A stretch of DNA of 64,000 bases, taken from contig JAQFVV010012530.1 of NCBI GenBank assembly GCA_028023455.1, positions 1,488,001 to 1,552,000 on the forward strand, written 5' to 3'. Both the position numbers and the translations under genes were made by a program. The notes beneath the pieces are model-generated. The model ran no database searches. It was not told the DNA's origin and saw only the letters and a program-made list of their open reading frames with translations. Each line of letters starts with the position of its first letter. Positions within the stretch are counted from its first letter, which is position 1. The DNA is from Epiperipatus broadwayi (taxonomy: Eukaryota > Onychophora > Udeonychophora > Euonychophora > Peripatidae). This document shows positions 37,171 through 46,995 of this stretch, one piece after another.

Positions 37171-40100
37171 GAGGATGATATAAACATTCATAAACAACAA
37201 TCCATAATGTTAATTCAATTATATTCTAAGCATCTATTCAATAATAAGAACTGTTGCAAAATTGACAATTATTACATTTATTACAGTATAGACAATGATG
37301 AGGATCGGGTATCTTTTGCCCCACATCACCATCTATTCTAAGCAAAGTAAAACATATTCTTGACACTGCAAAATTAAGATCTGTTACCTTTAGACCGTCT
37401 AAGTGAATGACCTATACTGGCAAATCTATATATTCTATAGCTATATTATGTTGATCAAATGTGTACATGGAAATGGACAATCAAACGTATATAATAAACA
37501 ACTCATATAGGATATTACTTCAATAAAACATTTATTATAAATAAAAGACAAAATAACAAAAAAAAAATATTATTTTATATACCTTGCTAGTAATTATAAT
37601 ACTTCTCTTATAGGAACACAAATTAATTAATATTTATTATATCAATTTAAATGATAATTCTACTATTGCTTTCCTTTTTATTATACAAAATAAACTTTCT
37701 CTCAAACTAATATTTCATTCATACTGAAGGATGAATTGTTAACAATGAAAAGGAATAGGATATTAATAAGATATGTAATATGATTTATTATCTATTTGTA
37801 ACCAATAATTTTAGTAATGGTTTTCTCCACTATTTCTTTATTAATCATATTTTCGAGTTTGTGCGCCTTTATAACATTACAAATATAATGCATTTATAAA
37901 TCATACTTTTACTAGCTTATTTACAGAATGAATGGTGCAACAAGTTAATCATTACACTAATGATCTTTTCAAAACGTATTATAAACATCTCTAAAACACT
38001 TATTTGATATAATCAGTATATATTATCTAACGATCACTACATCCAAATGAAGAAAGGGAGGGGAATAATAATAACTAAACATTCGCATCTATATACGTGA
38101 GGGTTAACTAACATTTCCAAACTCAACCTTAACTCATTAATCTAACATCCACTAACTTTAAGACATAAAGGCTACAGAACTTAGCCGACTTATTATTAAT
38201 AACTGGGGCATTTGCCACTTTATTTAAAAGGAAAAGAAATACAACTATTTCAGCAATATGCTCTAAAATAAGTAAGTATACCAACCAACCATGATTTAAT
38301 AAGCAAATAATCAGGAGAGTATAACTCAATCCATGTAATACAATCATCCCTCGACCATTTCTACATCCAAATATACCTAACGTATTTCCTACATAAACAA
38401 ATTTATAAACAGACAAGATTTTAATTCTCTATTTTTTTTAACAAATTGCACCAACGAAATTGAAATAAAATAAAATACAATTTTCAAACAAAAATAATAA
38501 TAATTTAATTTATAAGAGTGCACACACACTCGAATATAGGATTATATATAATATGATTTGTAAATCATATAAGATAATACATTGTCCTATTACAACAATA
38601 ATAAGTTACATTAGCTTAACAAAAAAAAAAAATATATATATCTAGTATAAGCATTAAGAAGAAATACCTATCAACATTTAATTATTAAATGTTGAGTTTT
38701 TTTTTTTTTAAATTTGAAGTTTGAACGAAAATATACATTGCTTCCAAATATTAACAATGAATTACACATTAAAAAGAAAAGAAAAAAAAAACGTTGCTCC
38801 TATCGGTTGAAATATAATTGACAAGAGCTGCGATAATTTCCGATATTTTATAATCTACTAGCAAACATAAGAAACATCATTGGTATGCAATGGAATTATT
38901 TATTAACTACAAGAAACAAAATCTCTGATTCGGTAAAATAATCCTGGTAAAAGTTTATGACTTTATTCCTTTAGCTTTTAGTACTTACTATAATTTTTAT
39001 TAATCATTATCATTAATTTATCCTTGCTTGTATACATTGTGATAATTAGTCATTAAATATTGTTAAGTTATGCATTTAATTATTCATTGTTTTTTTTTAT
39101 ATATGTGCGAATGGTAAAGTTCTTTGGAATATAAAACTATCCTCCTGATAAGAGAGTTAAAATAGATAAATTCTTTCATTTTAACTTTATCTTGCATAAT
39201 ATAAATAGAAATTTTTTAAAACTGAGAACACATATAAAGCGTCTGACAATAGCGTTTAATAAAAAATTTTTAGTTAGCTTCATTTTTAATAATTTTATCA
39301 TTCCGATATTATTTATTTATGGTAATACTTTAAAATAAACTATAATTAATAATCTTACATAATATCCATGCATTTTGAATACAGCAAACTTAAACCGTCA
39401 GTTGATAAAAGCCAGAGCTGGAACCTTGAGAGTTTATTCTTCCATGTATAGTATTATTACAATAAATATGAGGATAATCATCCACAAGAACAGTAGTAAA
39501 TTTTCACGATGTTATTTCACTTATATTACTATTTCCTTTAGAGAGTTATTCTATTTTTTTATAACTTTTTTTTAATACCTTCTTCCTTGGAATCCCTTGT
39601 CCAACTCTCTCTTATCCAAACTCTCTCACGCCCTCTTTTTTTATTATTATTATCAACTTGGCAATACGCCAGAATTTTCTTGCTTATAAATGTTAATAAT
39701 AGAGTATTATAACGAAAGGCAAAAAAAATAAATATTAAATATTAATTTACAAATGTTACACAATAATATACAGATAATCTTTACCATTTTAAATATAAGA
39801 TTATAAACAATACATAATTAGTAAATAATAAATAAAATATAAAAAAAAAATCATTCTAATTAATGATATATGTGTGTATCTGTTTTGCTTTGCATGTAAA
39901 TTTTACCACTACAATTTGGACATTATAAGTAATAGTATAAAATATGAACAAAGTGTAAGATGGTGTAAAATGAACATACACCCACATATACAAGTTAAAT
40001 CTTGGATTGGAGTAGATAATAAGTTAGAAAACCAATGAATAACCATGCTATAGCTTTCCTATTAATTTTGCTCTCATACCAACATTCCCTGCTGTTTTTC

Positions 40101-40381
40101 TATCTTCCTCTTCCACTACTGGACATATATAACTTAAAATTTTATCAACCGGTACACCCAATTAAAGTTTTAATTTTATTTAAAACCTAATTTTAAATAG
40201 TAAATTATATCACAATTCATTTTTCTAAAATAATTATCTCTAACCATTATTAGCACAAATGTGAACTTCCCACATTTCTTCCTGGTGCCAACCTGGAAGA
40301 TCACAATATAGATTTGAATATTATATATATAAAAACATAAATAATTAATGGTATAAATAATATTGTAGTTTAAATTCTTTT

Positions 40382-40416
40382 GAAGCACTTTCGATTACGT
40401 GATAATCCTCGTCAGC
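40382..40416 (-). ncRNA. Hammerhead-like core 3' of the Penelope-like element
   Basis: On the minus strand: CTGACGA (40415-40409), one G, then GATTA-TCACG-TAATC forming a 5-bp stem II with a 5-nt loop, then GAAA and the near-palindrome AGTGCT. Those are the conserved boxes and stem II of a hammerhead ribozyme. Stem I is poor next to the core, but an AAATTC/GAATTT pairing is possible further out. The extra G between CTGACGA and stem II is unusual. It may be inactive. Confidence 0.45.
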
Positions 40417-40449
40417 TTTAACTGAATTTCAAATTTTTTAAACTTAATG

Positions 40450-41108
40450 TTACGTGTATTTCCATAAGTTGTGTATGGCCATATTTGCAACTTGCCTATT
40501 AATAACATCATCCTTATATTTATCAATCAAAATTGCCTCTTTAATTTTCCGCATTTTATGATTTCTTTCTTCTTTAAATCTATAATTACAAGTTTTTTCA
40601 CGGTCAAAGAATACTGAAGCTGTATTAAATTGACTATTTACGTTATTTTTAATTTGATTGTATAATAATTGATGTTCCTTCAATCTTTTTCCACAGAACA
40701 TCTTGATTCACCGATATATAATTTCTGACATCCACATGAAATCAGATATATTATATTACTTCTTTGCAATTTAGGAATTATATTCTTAGAATTATTAATC
40801 AATCGATTAACATTCAGAGGAACAAAAAATGAAATATATTTTTCTTTAAATATATTCTTAATTAATTTAGATTGCATGTTATTTATAAATGGCATAGATA
40901 TCCATTTTTTATTATCTAAGGTAACACTGCAAACTCTCTTCTTATTATTAAATGAATTTACTGTATGCAAGATTTGGTTTTTATCATAACCAACATTTAA
41001 AAGTTCATTAGCAAAGAGTTCGATATTTAAAATTTTATCACTTCTATATTTATATAATTTATCAATGTGATGCAAAAACGATTTCAGACTTGCCATTTTA
41101 TCTATCAT
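40450..41108 (-). pseudogene. Penelope-like GIY-YIG endonuclease, frameshifted
   Basis: The connecting region is followed by IIYLISCGCQKLYIGESRCS, the GIY-YIG core, then after a frameshift near 40695 by RLKEHQLLYN and a tail with a NRQVAN-like end. In this family GIY-YIG nicks DNA for integration. The Cys residues before YIG fit the Penelope/Neptune type. The break lies between the YIGE and KEH motifs. Confidence 0.8.
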
Positions 41109-41174
41109 TGGAACACGTGATTTAAAATGAATATATCCTCTTTCTCCAATAGGTTTAAAAATTAATTTATAATT

Positions 41175-42223
41175 TCAAACAGTAGCATCTCTAAATATTT
41201 GTGCATCTAAAAATTTTATTTTTCCATTTTGTTCATTCTCAAAAGTCCATTTTAAATTGTTTAAATTATTCAGATTATATAAAAGAACATCAATAATGTC
41301 TCTAGGACCACAAACAAAAACATCAACAACATATCTAGTATAAATTTTAATATCTTCAAAATTATAAGAATTAAATTTCGACAATGTAAAATTACAAATT
41401 TGTGCTACCATTGGTAATCCCATTGGCCATTCTTTACCCATTTTATAAAACTTATCATTATATGTTGCAATAATATTATCACTTATAAATTTTAGTGATT
41501 CAATAATAAAATTTATTAAATATTTATTTACAGACATATTAATTAGTTCAATTTCAATTAAACTTATAGATTCAAGACGATCGATTGATCCATATAATTC
41601 CGTTACATCCAATGAAGCTAACAGATCATTATCATTTATTTTTATATTTTTAATTCTATCAACAAATTCATAAGAAGATGTAATTGTATATCGTCCAAAC
41701 CCAACATATCTTATAACAATTTACCAATATATTTATCTGTTTTATACATAAATGATCCACCAAAATCAATGATCAATCTAAGAGAATTTCCTACTTTTTG
41801 AAGTTTAATATTAGCAAATATTCTTGGGCATATAGATGTAGATGGATATATATCATAGTATGTGCAATTACCCATAAAATGATTTTTAGCCATCTTTAAA
41901 ATATTATTTATAAATTTCACATGTTGTCCCTCCATGTTATAACTATCAATAATATCAAAACCCAATTTACTCATTTGTGTTTCAATTTTATCATTATATG
42001 CATCTTTTTTAATAAAACACATCCCTAAACTCTTATCTTCTTTCAAACATATATTTTGCTCAGTTCTAAGAAGATTTTTAAATTCAGAAATAGCATAATT
42101 CCATGACCGATCATATCTATTAGTTTTTATTTTATATTTAAAAATCTCCTTAATAATATTACTACAATCTTGTAAATTCATATTATCATCAAAAAGGTTC
42201 TGCACTGACGCAATCAATTCCAT
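41175..42223 (-). pseudogene. Penelope-like reverse transcriptase, frameshifted
   Basis: The first part (42223-41711) has the pre-catalytic region. The second continues with LLASLDVTELYGSI (reading past the shift near 41700), then KEWPMGLPMVAQICNFTLS, RYVVDVFVC and WTFENEQNGKIKFLDAQI. These correspond to the SLDVxxLYxSI, GxPMGxPLSP and RYVDD boxes and the NGKLPFLDVLI motif of Penelope-type enzymes. The catalytic box reads YVVD instead of YVDD, so the first catalytic Asp is lost. Confidence 0.8.
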
Positions 42224-43200
42224 ATTATAATCTTTGTTATAATTATAAATTTATTTAGTTATCGTTAAATTTATGATTTTCTCTCTAGAGCTTTTAAAAA
42301 AATCTTGTTTTATAAAACGCTAGCACAGAGTTATGTATTTTAAATATATCATTAGTTTTTAAAGTTTCACGCTTTAGTTATCTTATTTTCATGCGGCAAA
42401 ATTTATTTTAAACTATGTATTTTATTGAATTAATTTTAGTACGCTAATGTTTCAATCTAGCGAACTTATATTATTTCAGCCATCATTCCAATGTTTGGAA
42501 TATTTAAATAGTTAAATGTAAAAATTTTCTTATTGATCGCAGTTCGCTCGATTGAAAATATATGTGCGCATAAATAAATATTAATGTTTGCTTAAATATT
42601 ATTTGATCTATTCTGTCTCTCTCCTGTCACTACATCACCAGTAAATTAGTGTAGTTATTTTATGTGTTAAGTAATGTGCTGGATCCTGGTTAAGAGTGTG
42701 AGCTAGTCATGGGATATTTCAAGCGCTGGATTGTGTGCCTGTTGTATGAAACATGATGACTATGTAACCTATGGTTGGCTGCCACTTGAGGTTGATTCTC
42801 AAAACAAATAAAATGCTTTGGATGGCAGGGGTTTGAATCTAGCAATTAAGTGCTACATCCTGAAAATGTGATCATAGGTTATGCTTTGTATAGCCTTGAT
42901 CTGATTACAGGTACCGTTGATGGTTCATCGATCAATGGTATTCGACTTCTCTGCCTGAAAGGCTGGTCCATTCTCATGTTTGAAGATATAACAGTTATAA
43001 ATACAAAAGATATTAAAAAGTTATTTTAAAAATATACTTCGAGGGACCCAATTCAATACATTTATTTTGTTTGTCTCTTTTCAAAACTTTTATTTTTTAA
43101 CTTAGTTTAAATAAACATTTTTCTTTTATTGGTTTCTTCAGTAGCATTAAATCCAAATTTATTAAATATAAATTGGATATTTGACAATTTCCCAGAGCTT

Positions 43201-43425
43201 CTATGTAATAACAATGATGTGTGAATAAATGACCAATAAATTAGCCTTTTCTCTAATTACCAAAATGTGATCTTCCTTTCTTATGTTTATTTTACGATTG
43301 GTCTGTCCAATGTATGAATGTAAATAAACTCCATCATGAGACTCCAAAGGAATTTTATCTTTAGAGCATGGGAATATTTCATAATTTTTTTTTCCACACA
43401 ATTTATAATACATTTAAAAAAATTT
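43201..43425 (-). pseudogene. Penelope-like GIY-YIG fragment, minus arm
   Basis: The minus strand reads CSKDKIPLESHDGVYLHSY, then YIGQTNRK and KEDHILVIREKANL. This is the GVYxIxC...YIGQTxR...KEH..(A/V)R core of a Penelope-type endonuclease from a different subfamily than the one at 40450. It is paired head to head with the plus-strand copy that starts at 43430. Confidence 0.65.
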
Positions 43426-43429
43426 AATG

Positions 43430-43640
43430 AAGTATTTCCACGCCCTAAAGATAAAAGTGCTTTGGAATCTCATGGTGTATATGAAATTTCATGAGGAATT
43501 TCTTTATATTTATACATTGGACAGAGTGATCATAGAATAAAAATAAAAAGGAAAAACTCAATTTGGCAGTTAGAGAAAAATCTAATTCATCAGCAATTTA
43601 TTCACACATTATTTTTATTACACGGAAGCTTCTGGAAATA
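43430..43640 (+). pseudogene. Penelope-like GIY-YIG fragment, plus arm
   Basis: The plus strand reads SKDKSALESHGVYEIS, a stop, then LYIGQSDHRIKIK and EKNLIHQQFIHT. It is homologous to the minus arm at 43201-43425, and the two are inverted about a centre near 43427. Confidence 0.6.
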
Positions 43641-43661
43641 ATACTATGAATATATATATAT

Positions 43662-45557
43662 TGTGACGAAGCAGTCCATATCAATCGTCGTTTAAAGCAA
43701 AAAAACAACAAATAAATAAATAAAACTAACTTTTAGTTGATCAAATTTAAATCTAAACTTATTTAAAAATTATTTAAAAAAAGAGTATGTGTATTAATAC
43801 ACATACTCGTTTGTGTTTAAAATATTTTTTATTCATTATATAAAGTTGATTTTAAAATAGTTTTCTGTTACCGCTTGTTTTTAATCAAACTGATTAAAAA
43901 CAAGCAAACGTGTTGATTACATTCCTGTCTCTTGGTTTAGTCATCTCTAATTTAATTCTAAAAGCGGAGATTTAATTTTGGGTTGTTGTTTTAGTCGCAA
44001 TAATCCCTGGTTAGAATTCCTAAATTAGATTGAGCGGAAGATTAAGATTTTCCCAGCCCTGAGGCATAGAATTCGACAACAGGACAAGTTTTGATGGGAA
44101 ATTGAGTGTGGGTATAAATAACCCCAAAAATTTCATGCAGATTCTAGAGAGCCTTGACCAAGCAAATATTCCGTCAAGGGATTGGTTCAGCTTCTTATAC
44201 ATTCTGATTAACCTCATTCCACATTTGCAGTTCGGACATTTAATTTCTTTAAGAGCAAAATTTGTAGTTAATAAAACAATTTTGCTTTCGCCAAGATGTT
44301 AAAATACACTGCTATACATCTTGTAAACAACAATATGCGTTGCTGATTTAAATAAGGACGAACCTCGGACTCTAAATTGTTCTTTCATGATGCCATGAAA
44401 CTCTAGCATAAGCCGGATTCCCAATTTGCCTAGATTTGCCGCCGTCATAAGGAGAAGTCACCTGAAATATGAACTTATTAAAAGTGTGCACTCTTCAGAA
44501 AACTACTTGAACTCTACCTTACCGTAAGGTAAACTTTTTCTTATTCTTGCCAGGGTAAATAAATTGCTTCTAATTAAATCTCTGCTCAATCTAAAATAAG
44601 TGTGATATATAAAGTTTTATTTATTATTGAATCTAACATTCATTATCTGTATTTCCTTTTTCTAGTATTTATAGTGTGTCTTGGAATCTTAATTTTAAGA
44701 TTCCAAGTTGGTTTTCAACTTTCGTTTATCAGAGGGTGCGTTGTGAGATTATATTTTATATTCCTAATATGTCTAATCATTTTACTAACTATTGCTAAAT
44801 GCTTTGGCAGTTTTCGTAATTTTATTTACTCACCTACCCTTAGTTGTTGTTGTAAAATAAGTAATTTTAAACACGTTTAGTTTGCGCTTTATGCAAATCG
44901 CAAATCTTTTAGCTGGCGGTTTATCACCTTTATTGTTCTGCTTTTCTGAAAGTAGAGATTTCTTTCTAGATTAGGTAAGATCGTAATCATATATATATAT
45001 ATTTTTGTTGTCTTGTATGTGAAATCAACCACGTTTGCTTTAAAAGTAACATCAGTAATTAGAATGCTACTGATCGATCGTCCGCGCTGGTTTCGTTGAC
45101 TTCCTACAAGACCGTAACTGTTTTCATATCTCTGAATCAGCAAACTAGAGTTGCTGTTTTTTTTTTTGTAATTTTATAAATCGCCAGAAGGAAGATATTA
45201 TCCTATCCATTTCTTTTATTTTTAGGTGAGAGAATTTCGCTGTCAAAGCGTTAATGTTTTCATGTTTGCCATACTCATTTGCACTCTTTGATAAATATGT
45301 GTATTCAAATCTAAGTCACTTTTGTATTCGTGGCTAGACTTCTTTATTTTATTGTTTAAACTTTGAATAAAATTTTCAAATTGTTTAAATTTATTTGGCT
45401 GACGTTTGTCTTGGTGCTTTTACTTCTCAATTGTCTAAACAATCCATAAGATCTTTTGTTTCTCCCTAAATTTAGTTGGCACAAACCATCATCCTCATCC
45501 ATTTTAATCATAGTAAATAAATTTTCCATGTGATGTGATGGATTGGGTGTCATAACA
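43662..45557. mobile_element. LTR-like element D, 1.9 kb
   Basis: Begins TGTGACGAAGCAG and ends GGTGTCATAACA, with TATATATA repeats on both sides. It has a TATA-like GTATAAATA near 44111-44119 and no protein. The ends resemble the TGT...ACA of LTRs and the family at 27474, but the body does not obviously match. An internal perfect inverted repeat, GCTTGTTTTTAATCA/TGATTAAAAACAAGC, lies at 43872-43906. Open frames inside (44102, 44602, 44889) are not recognised as genes. Confidence 0.4.
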
Positions 45558-45567
45558 ATATATATAT

Positions 45568-46004
45568 ATCAGTGATGAAGCGTGACAGAACACTTATTTT
45601 TTTATGTTTTTATTTCACTTGCCATAATAATTTTTACGTAATAGCGTCTAATATATATATATATATTACACAAAAATTGCGTTAGAATACATTAGAGAAG
45701 TTCATTCTTTCGTTATATCTAAAACGAATTCAACTGTTAGTGAAAAAATTGCGTTAGAATGAGTTAGTGAAGTTCATTCTTTCATTATATATAAAATGAA
45801 TTCAACTGTTAATGAAAAAAATTGCATTAGAATGAGTTAATGAAGTTCATTTTTTCGTTATATATAAAACAATTCAACTGTTAGTAAAAAAAATTGAAAG
45901 TGAATTTTTTAAATTGAATTTTAATTAAACCTTTTGAAAGTTTTAGTGAATTTTTCTATGGAAGCACTCATTTCGTTCAATACATAGATGCTTCGTCCCT
46001 GATA
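45568..46004. mobile_element. MITE-like element with internal tandem repeats
   Basis: The ends are imperfect inverted repeats: ATCAGTGATGAAGCG at the left and GCTTCGTCCCTGAT at the right. It lies between two TA tracts and directly next to element D. There is no coding region. Most of the inside is the 73-bp tandem repeat listed separately. Confidence 0.55.
45674..45895. repeat. Three tandem copies of a 72-73 bp unit
   Basis: Units begin TTG(C)(G/A)TTAGAAT at 45677, 45749 and 45822. Each contains 'gaagttcatt', 'cgttatat' or 'cattatat', and 'aattcaactgttag' or a one-base variant. They diverge by a few bases. Confidence 0.85.
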
Positions 46005-46348
46005 CATATATATATATAGTATCCACTTGATATATAGCACTCCCTAATACCCAAAGTGTCACATCATCCACAAGGTTTTTGGAATCAATTATTGTGAGTG
46101 TGGTGGAAATCTGTATAGGTGTTTATGTAAAATTATTGTCAAAATATAGTAAAGAAAACTTTATTTTGTTAGCTACATGTAGTAAAATCTCTATATTGGA
46201 AAAAAAGAAGTTGATTTTCTCAGTAGATCCATATATTTATAAACCAGTACTTTCTTATATATATATATATAAAAATACTTTTTATTTTAATAAAATATTC
46301 ATAACCAAAATAAATTAATTCTATTATTGTTAGAATAAGAAAATATAC

Positions 46349-46417
46349 TCAGCCTCTAGTTCTTTGGCTTCTTCTGCTTTTTTGTGTTCAGAATTTTTAA
46401 ATTTTTCTTGCCAGGAG
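46349..46417 (-). CDS. KIF28: Kinesin-3 exon: SWQEK pre-FHA segment
   Basis: A 69-bp exon that continues the preceding phase exactly and reads SWQEKFKNSEHKKAEEAKEL. The SW(Q/E)EKL-type motif is a hallmark of kinesin-3 sequences between the neck helices and the FHA domain. The acceptor is TTTTCTTTTAAG and the donor is GTATAT. It ends in phase 2 (GA), whereas the next recognised exon at 34378 needs phase 0, so direct joining runs into a stop within six codons. A small exon of length 3n+1 probably lies in the 12 kb between them. Confidence 0.85.
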
Positions 46418-46824
46418 CTTAAAAGAAAAGATACATCCACATATGATTTATTTAAGATCAAGCATGCATAACATATCAACAACTAAAATGTAATAAAGTG
46501 CCATCTGTAAAATAAAATATGATTAATACAATAAGTCAAATCATTAAACTATTATTCAGCCATTACTGATAAATTAAAATGAGGTTAATGCAGATGTACT
46601 TTGCCCTTTCACAACTTAAATAAAATAAGGAACTATGTTTTTATGGCAATGTAATTATTACTTCTGAAAGACAGCTGACTAGAAGGTGGGAACTTCCAAA
46701 AGAATGACTCTCAGTGTTGGTATCTCATTTTAACTTTGAATTGAAATAATGTAGTGATGTAGCTTGTAAAATAAAATAATTCTAAATTATATGATGAGAA
46801 ATTTATAACAGACTCAACAAACTG

Positions 46825-46995
46825 GGTGCTCTCAGATCCAAGGCTCCTCACTGACGAAGGCCACAAGCCAGAAACTAGTCTGGGGATATTGGATGAGTAG
46901 GCACTAGATAGGGATTTTATGCACAAGCCTTCTGGCATCCATTGATTACTCTGGTTGGCACAGGGTGGCACTACTGTATGAAGAGTTTTGCCTTG
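46825..46995 (+). repeat. Hammerhead-bearing dispersed repeat, best copy
   Basis: Contains the ribozyme-like motif at 46845-46886, then 'ggatgagtaggcactagata', GGATTTTATGCACAAGCC, 'tctggcatccattgattact' and 'ggcactactgtatgaag'. Parts recur at 6991-7107, 49830-50115, 50815-51000, 53040-53600 and 59395-59545. No protein is encoded. Family borders are uncertain. Confidence 0.7.
46845..46886 (+). ncRNA. Type-I hammerhead ribozyme-like motif
   Basis: Layout: TCCTCA (stem I, 5' strand), CTGACGA core, A, GGC-CACAA-GCC (stem II), A, GAA core, ACTAGT (stem III), C (cleavage position 46880), TGGGGA (stem I, 3' strand). TCCTCA pairs with TGGGGA over six pairs, one of them G-U. ACTAGT is self-complementary, so stem III could form between two molecules, as in dimeric hammerheads. 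All usual core bases are present. The deviation is an A-A mismatch where a G-C pair normally closes stem II. Activity is untested. Confidence 0.6.

Larger units (their letters stand above)
40380..42225 (-). mobile_element. Penelope-like element, 5'-incomplete and decayed
   Basis: On the minus strand, open frames from 42223 to 40450 read in order: an N-terminal region ending VGNSLRLIIDFGGSF (Penelope-type 'PLRPIVS.GS'), a reverse transcriptase (41612-41175) and a C-terminal GIY-YIG endonuclease (41108-40450). At least three frameshifts separate them. A hammerhead-like core follows immediately at 40416-40382. Penelope-like elements are known to carry hammerhead motifs in their terminal repeats. 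No full terminal repeat was delimited. Confidence 0.8.
34379..46348 (-). other. Kinesin intron of about 12 kb, probably hiding one exon
   Basis: Holds LTR-like copy C, a possible SINE relic near 37120, the Penelope-like element (40380-42225), inverted endonuclease fragments (43201-43640), LTR-like element D (43662-45557) and a MITE (45568-46004). Stretches 34379-34947, 37170-40379, 42226-43200 and 46005-46348 have nothing else recognised. A phase clash implies a missing exon of length 3n+1 here. Confidence 0.6.

Noticed and set aside
37386-37409. Candidate 24-bp micro-exon on the minus strand (VIHLDGLK) for the missing kinesin exon
   Set aside because: Splice sites look good (CAGTATAG acceptor, GTAACAG donor) and it ends in the right phase for 34378, but it starts in phase 0 while the upstream exon ends in phase 2, and no conserved kinesin motif supports it.
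44602-44880. 92-residue hydrophobic open frame, plus strand
   Set aside because: Long hydrophobic runs are expected from T-rich DNA; it lies in LTR-like element D with no homology I recognise.
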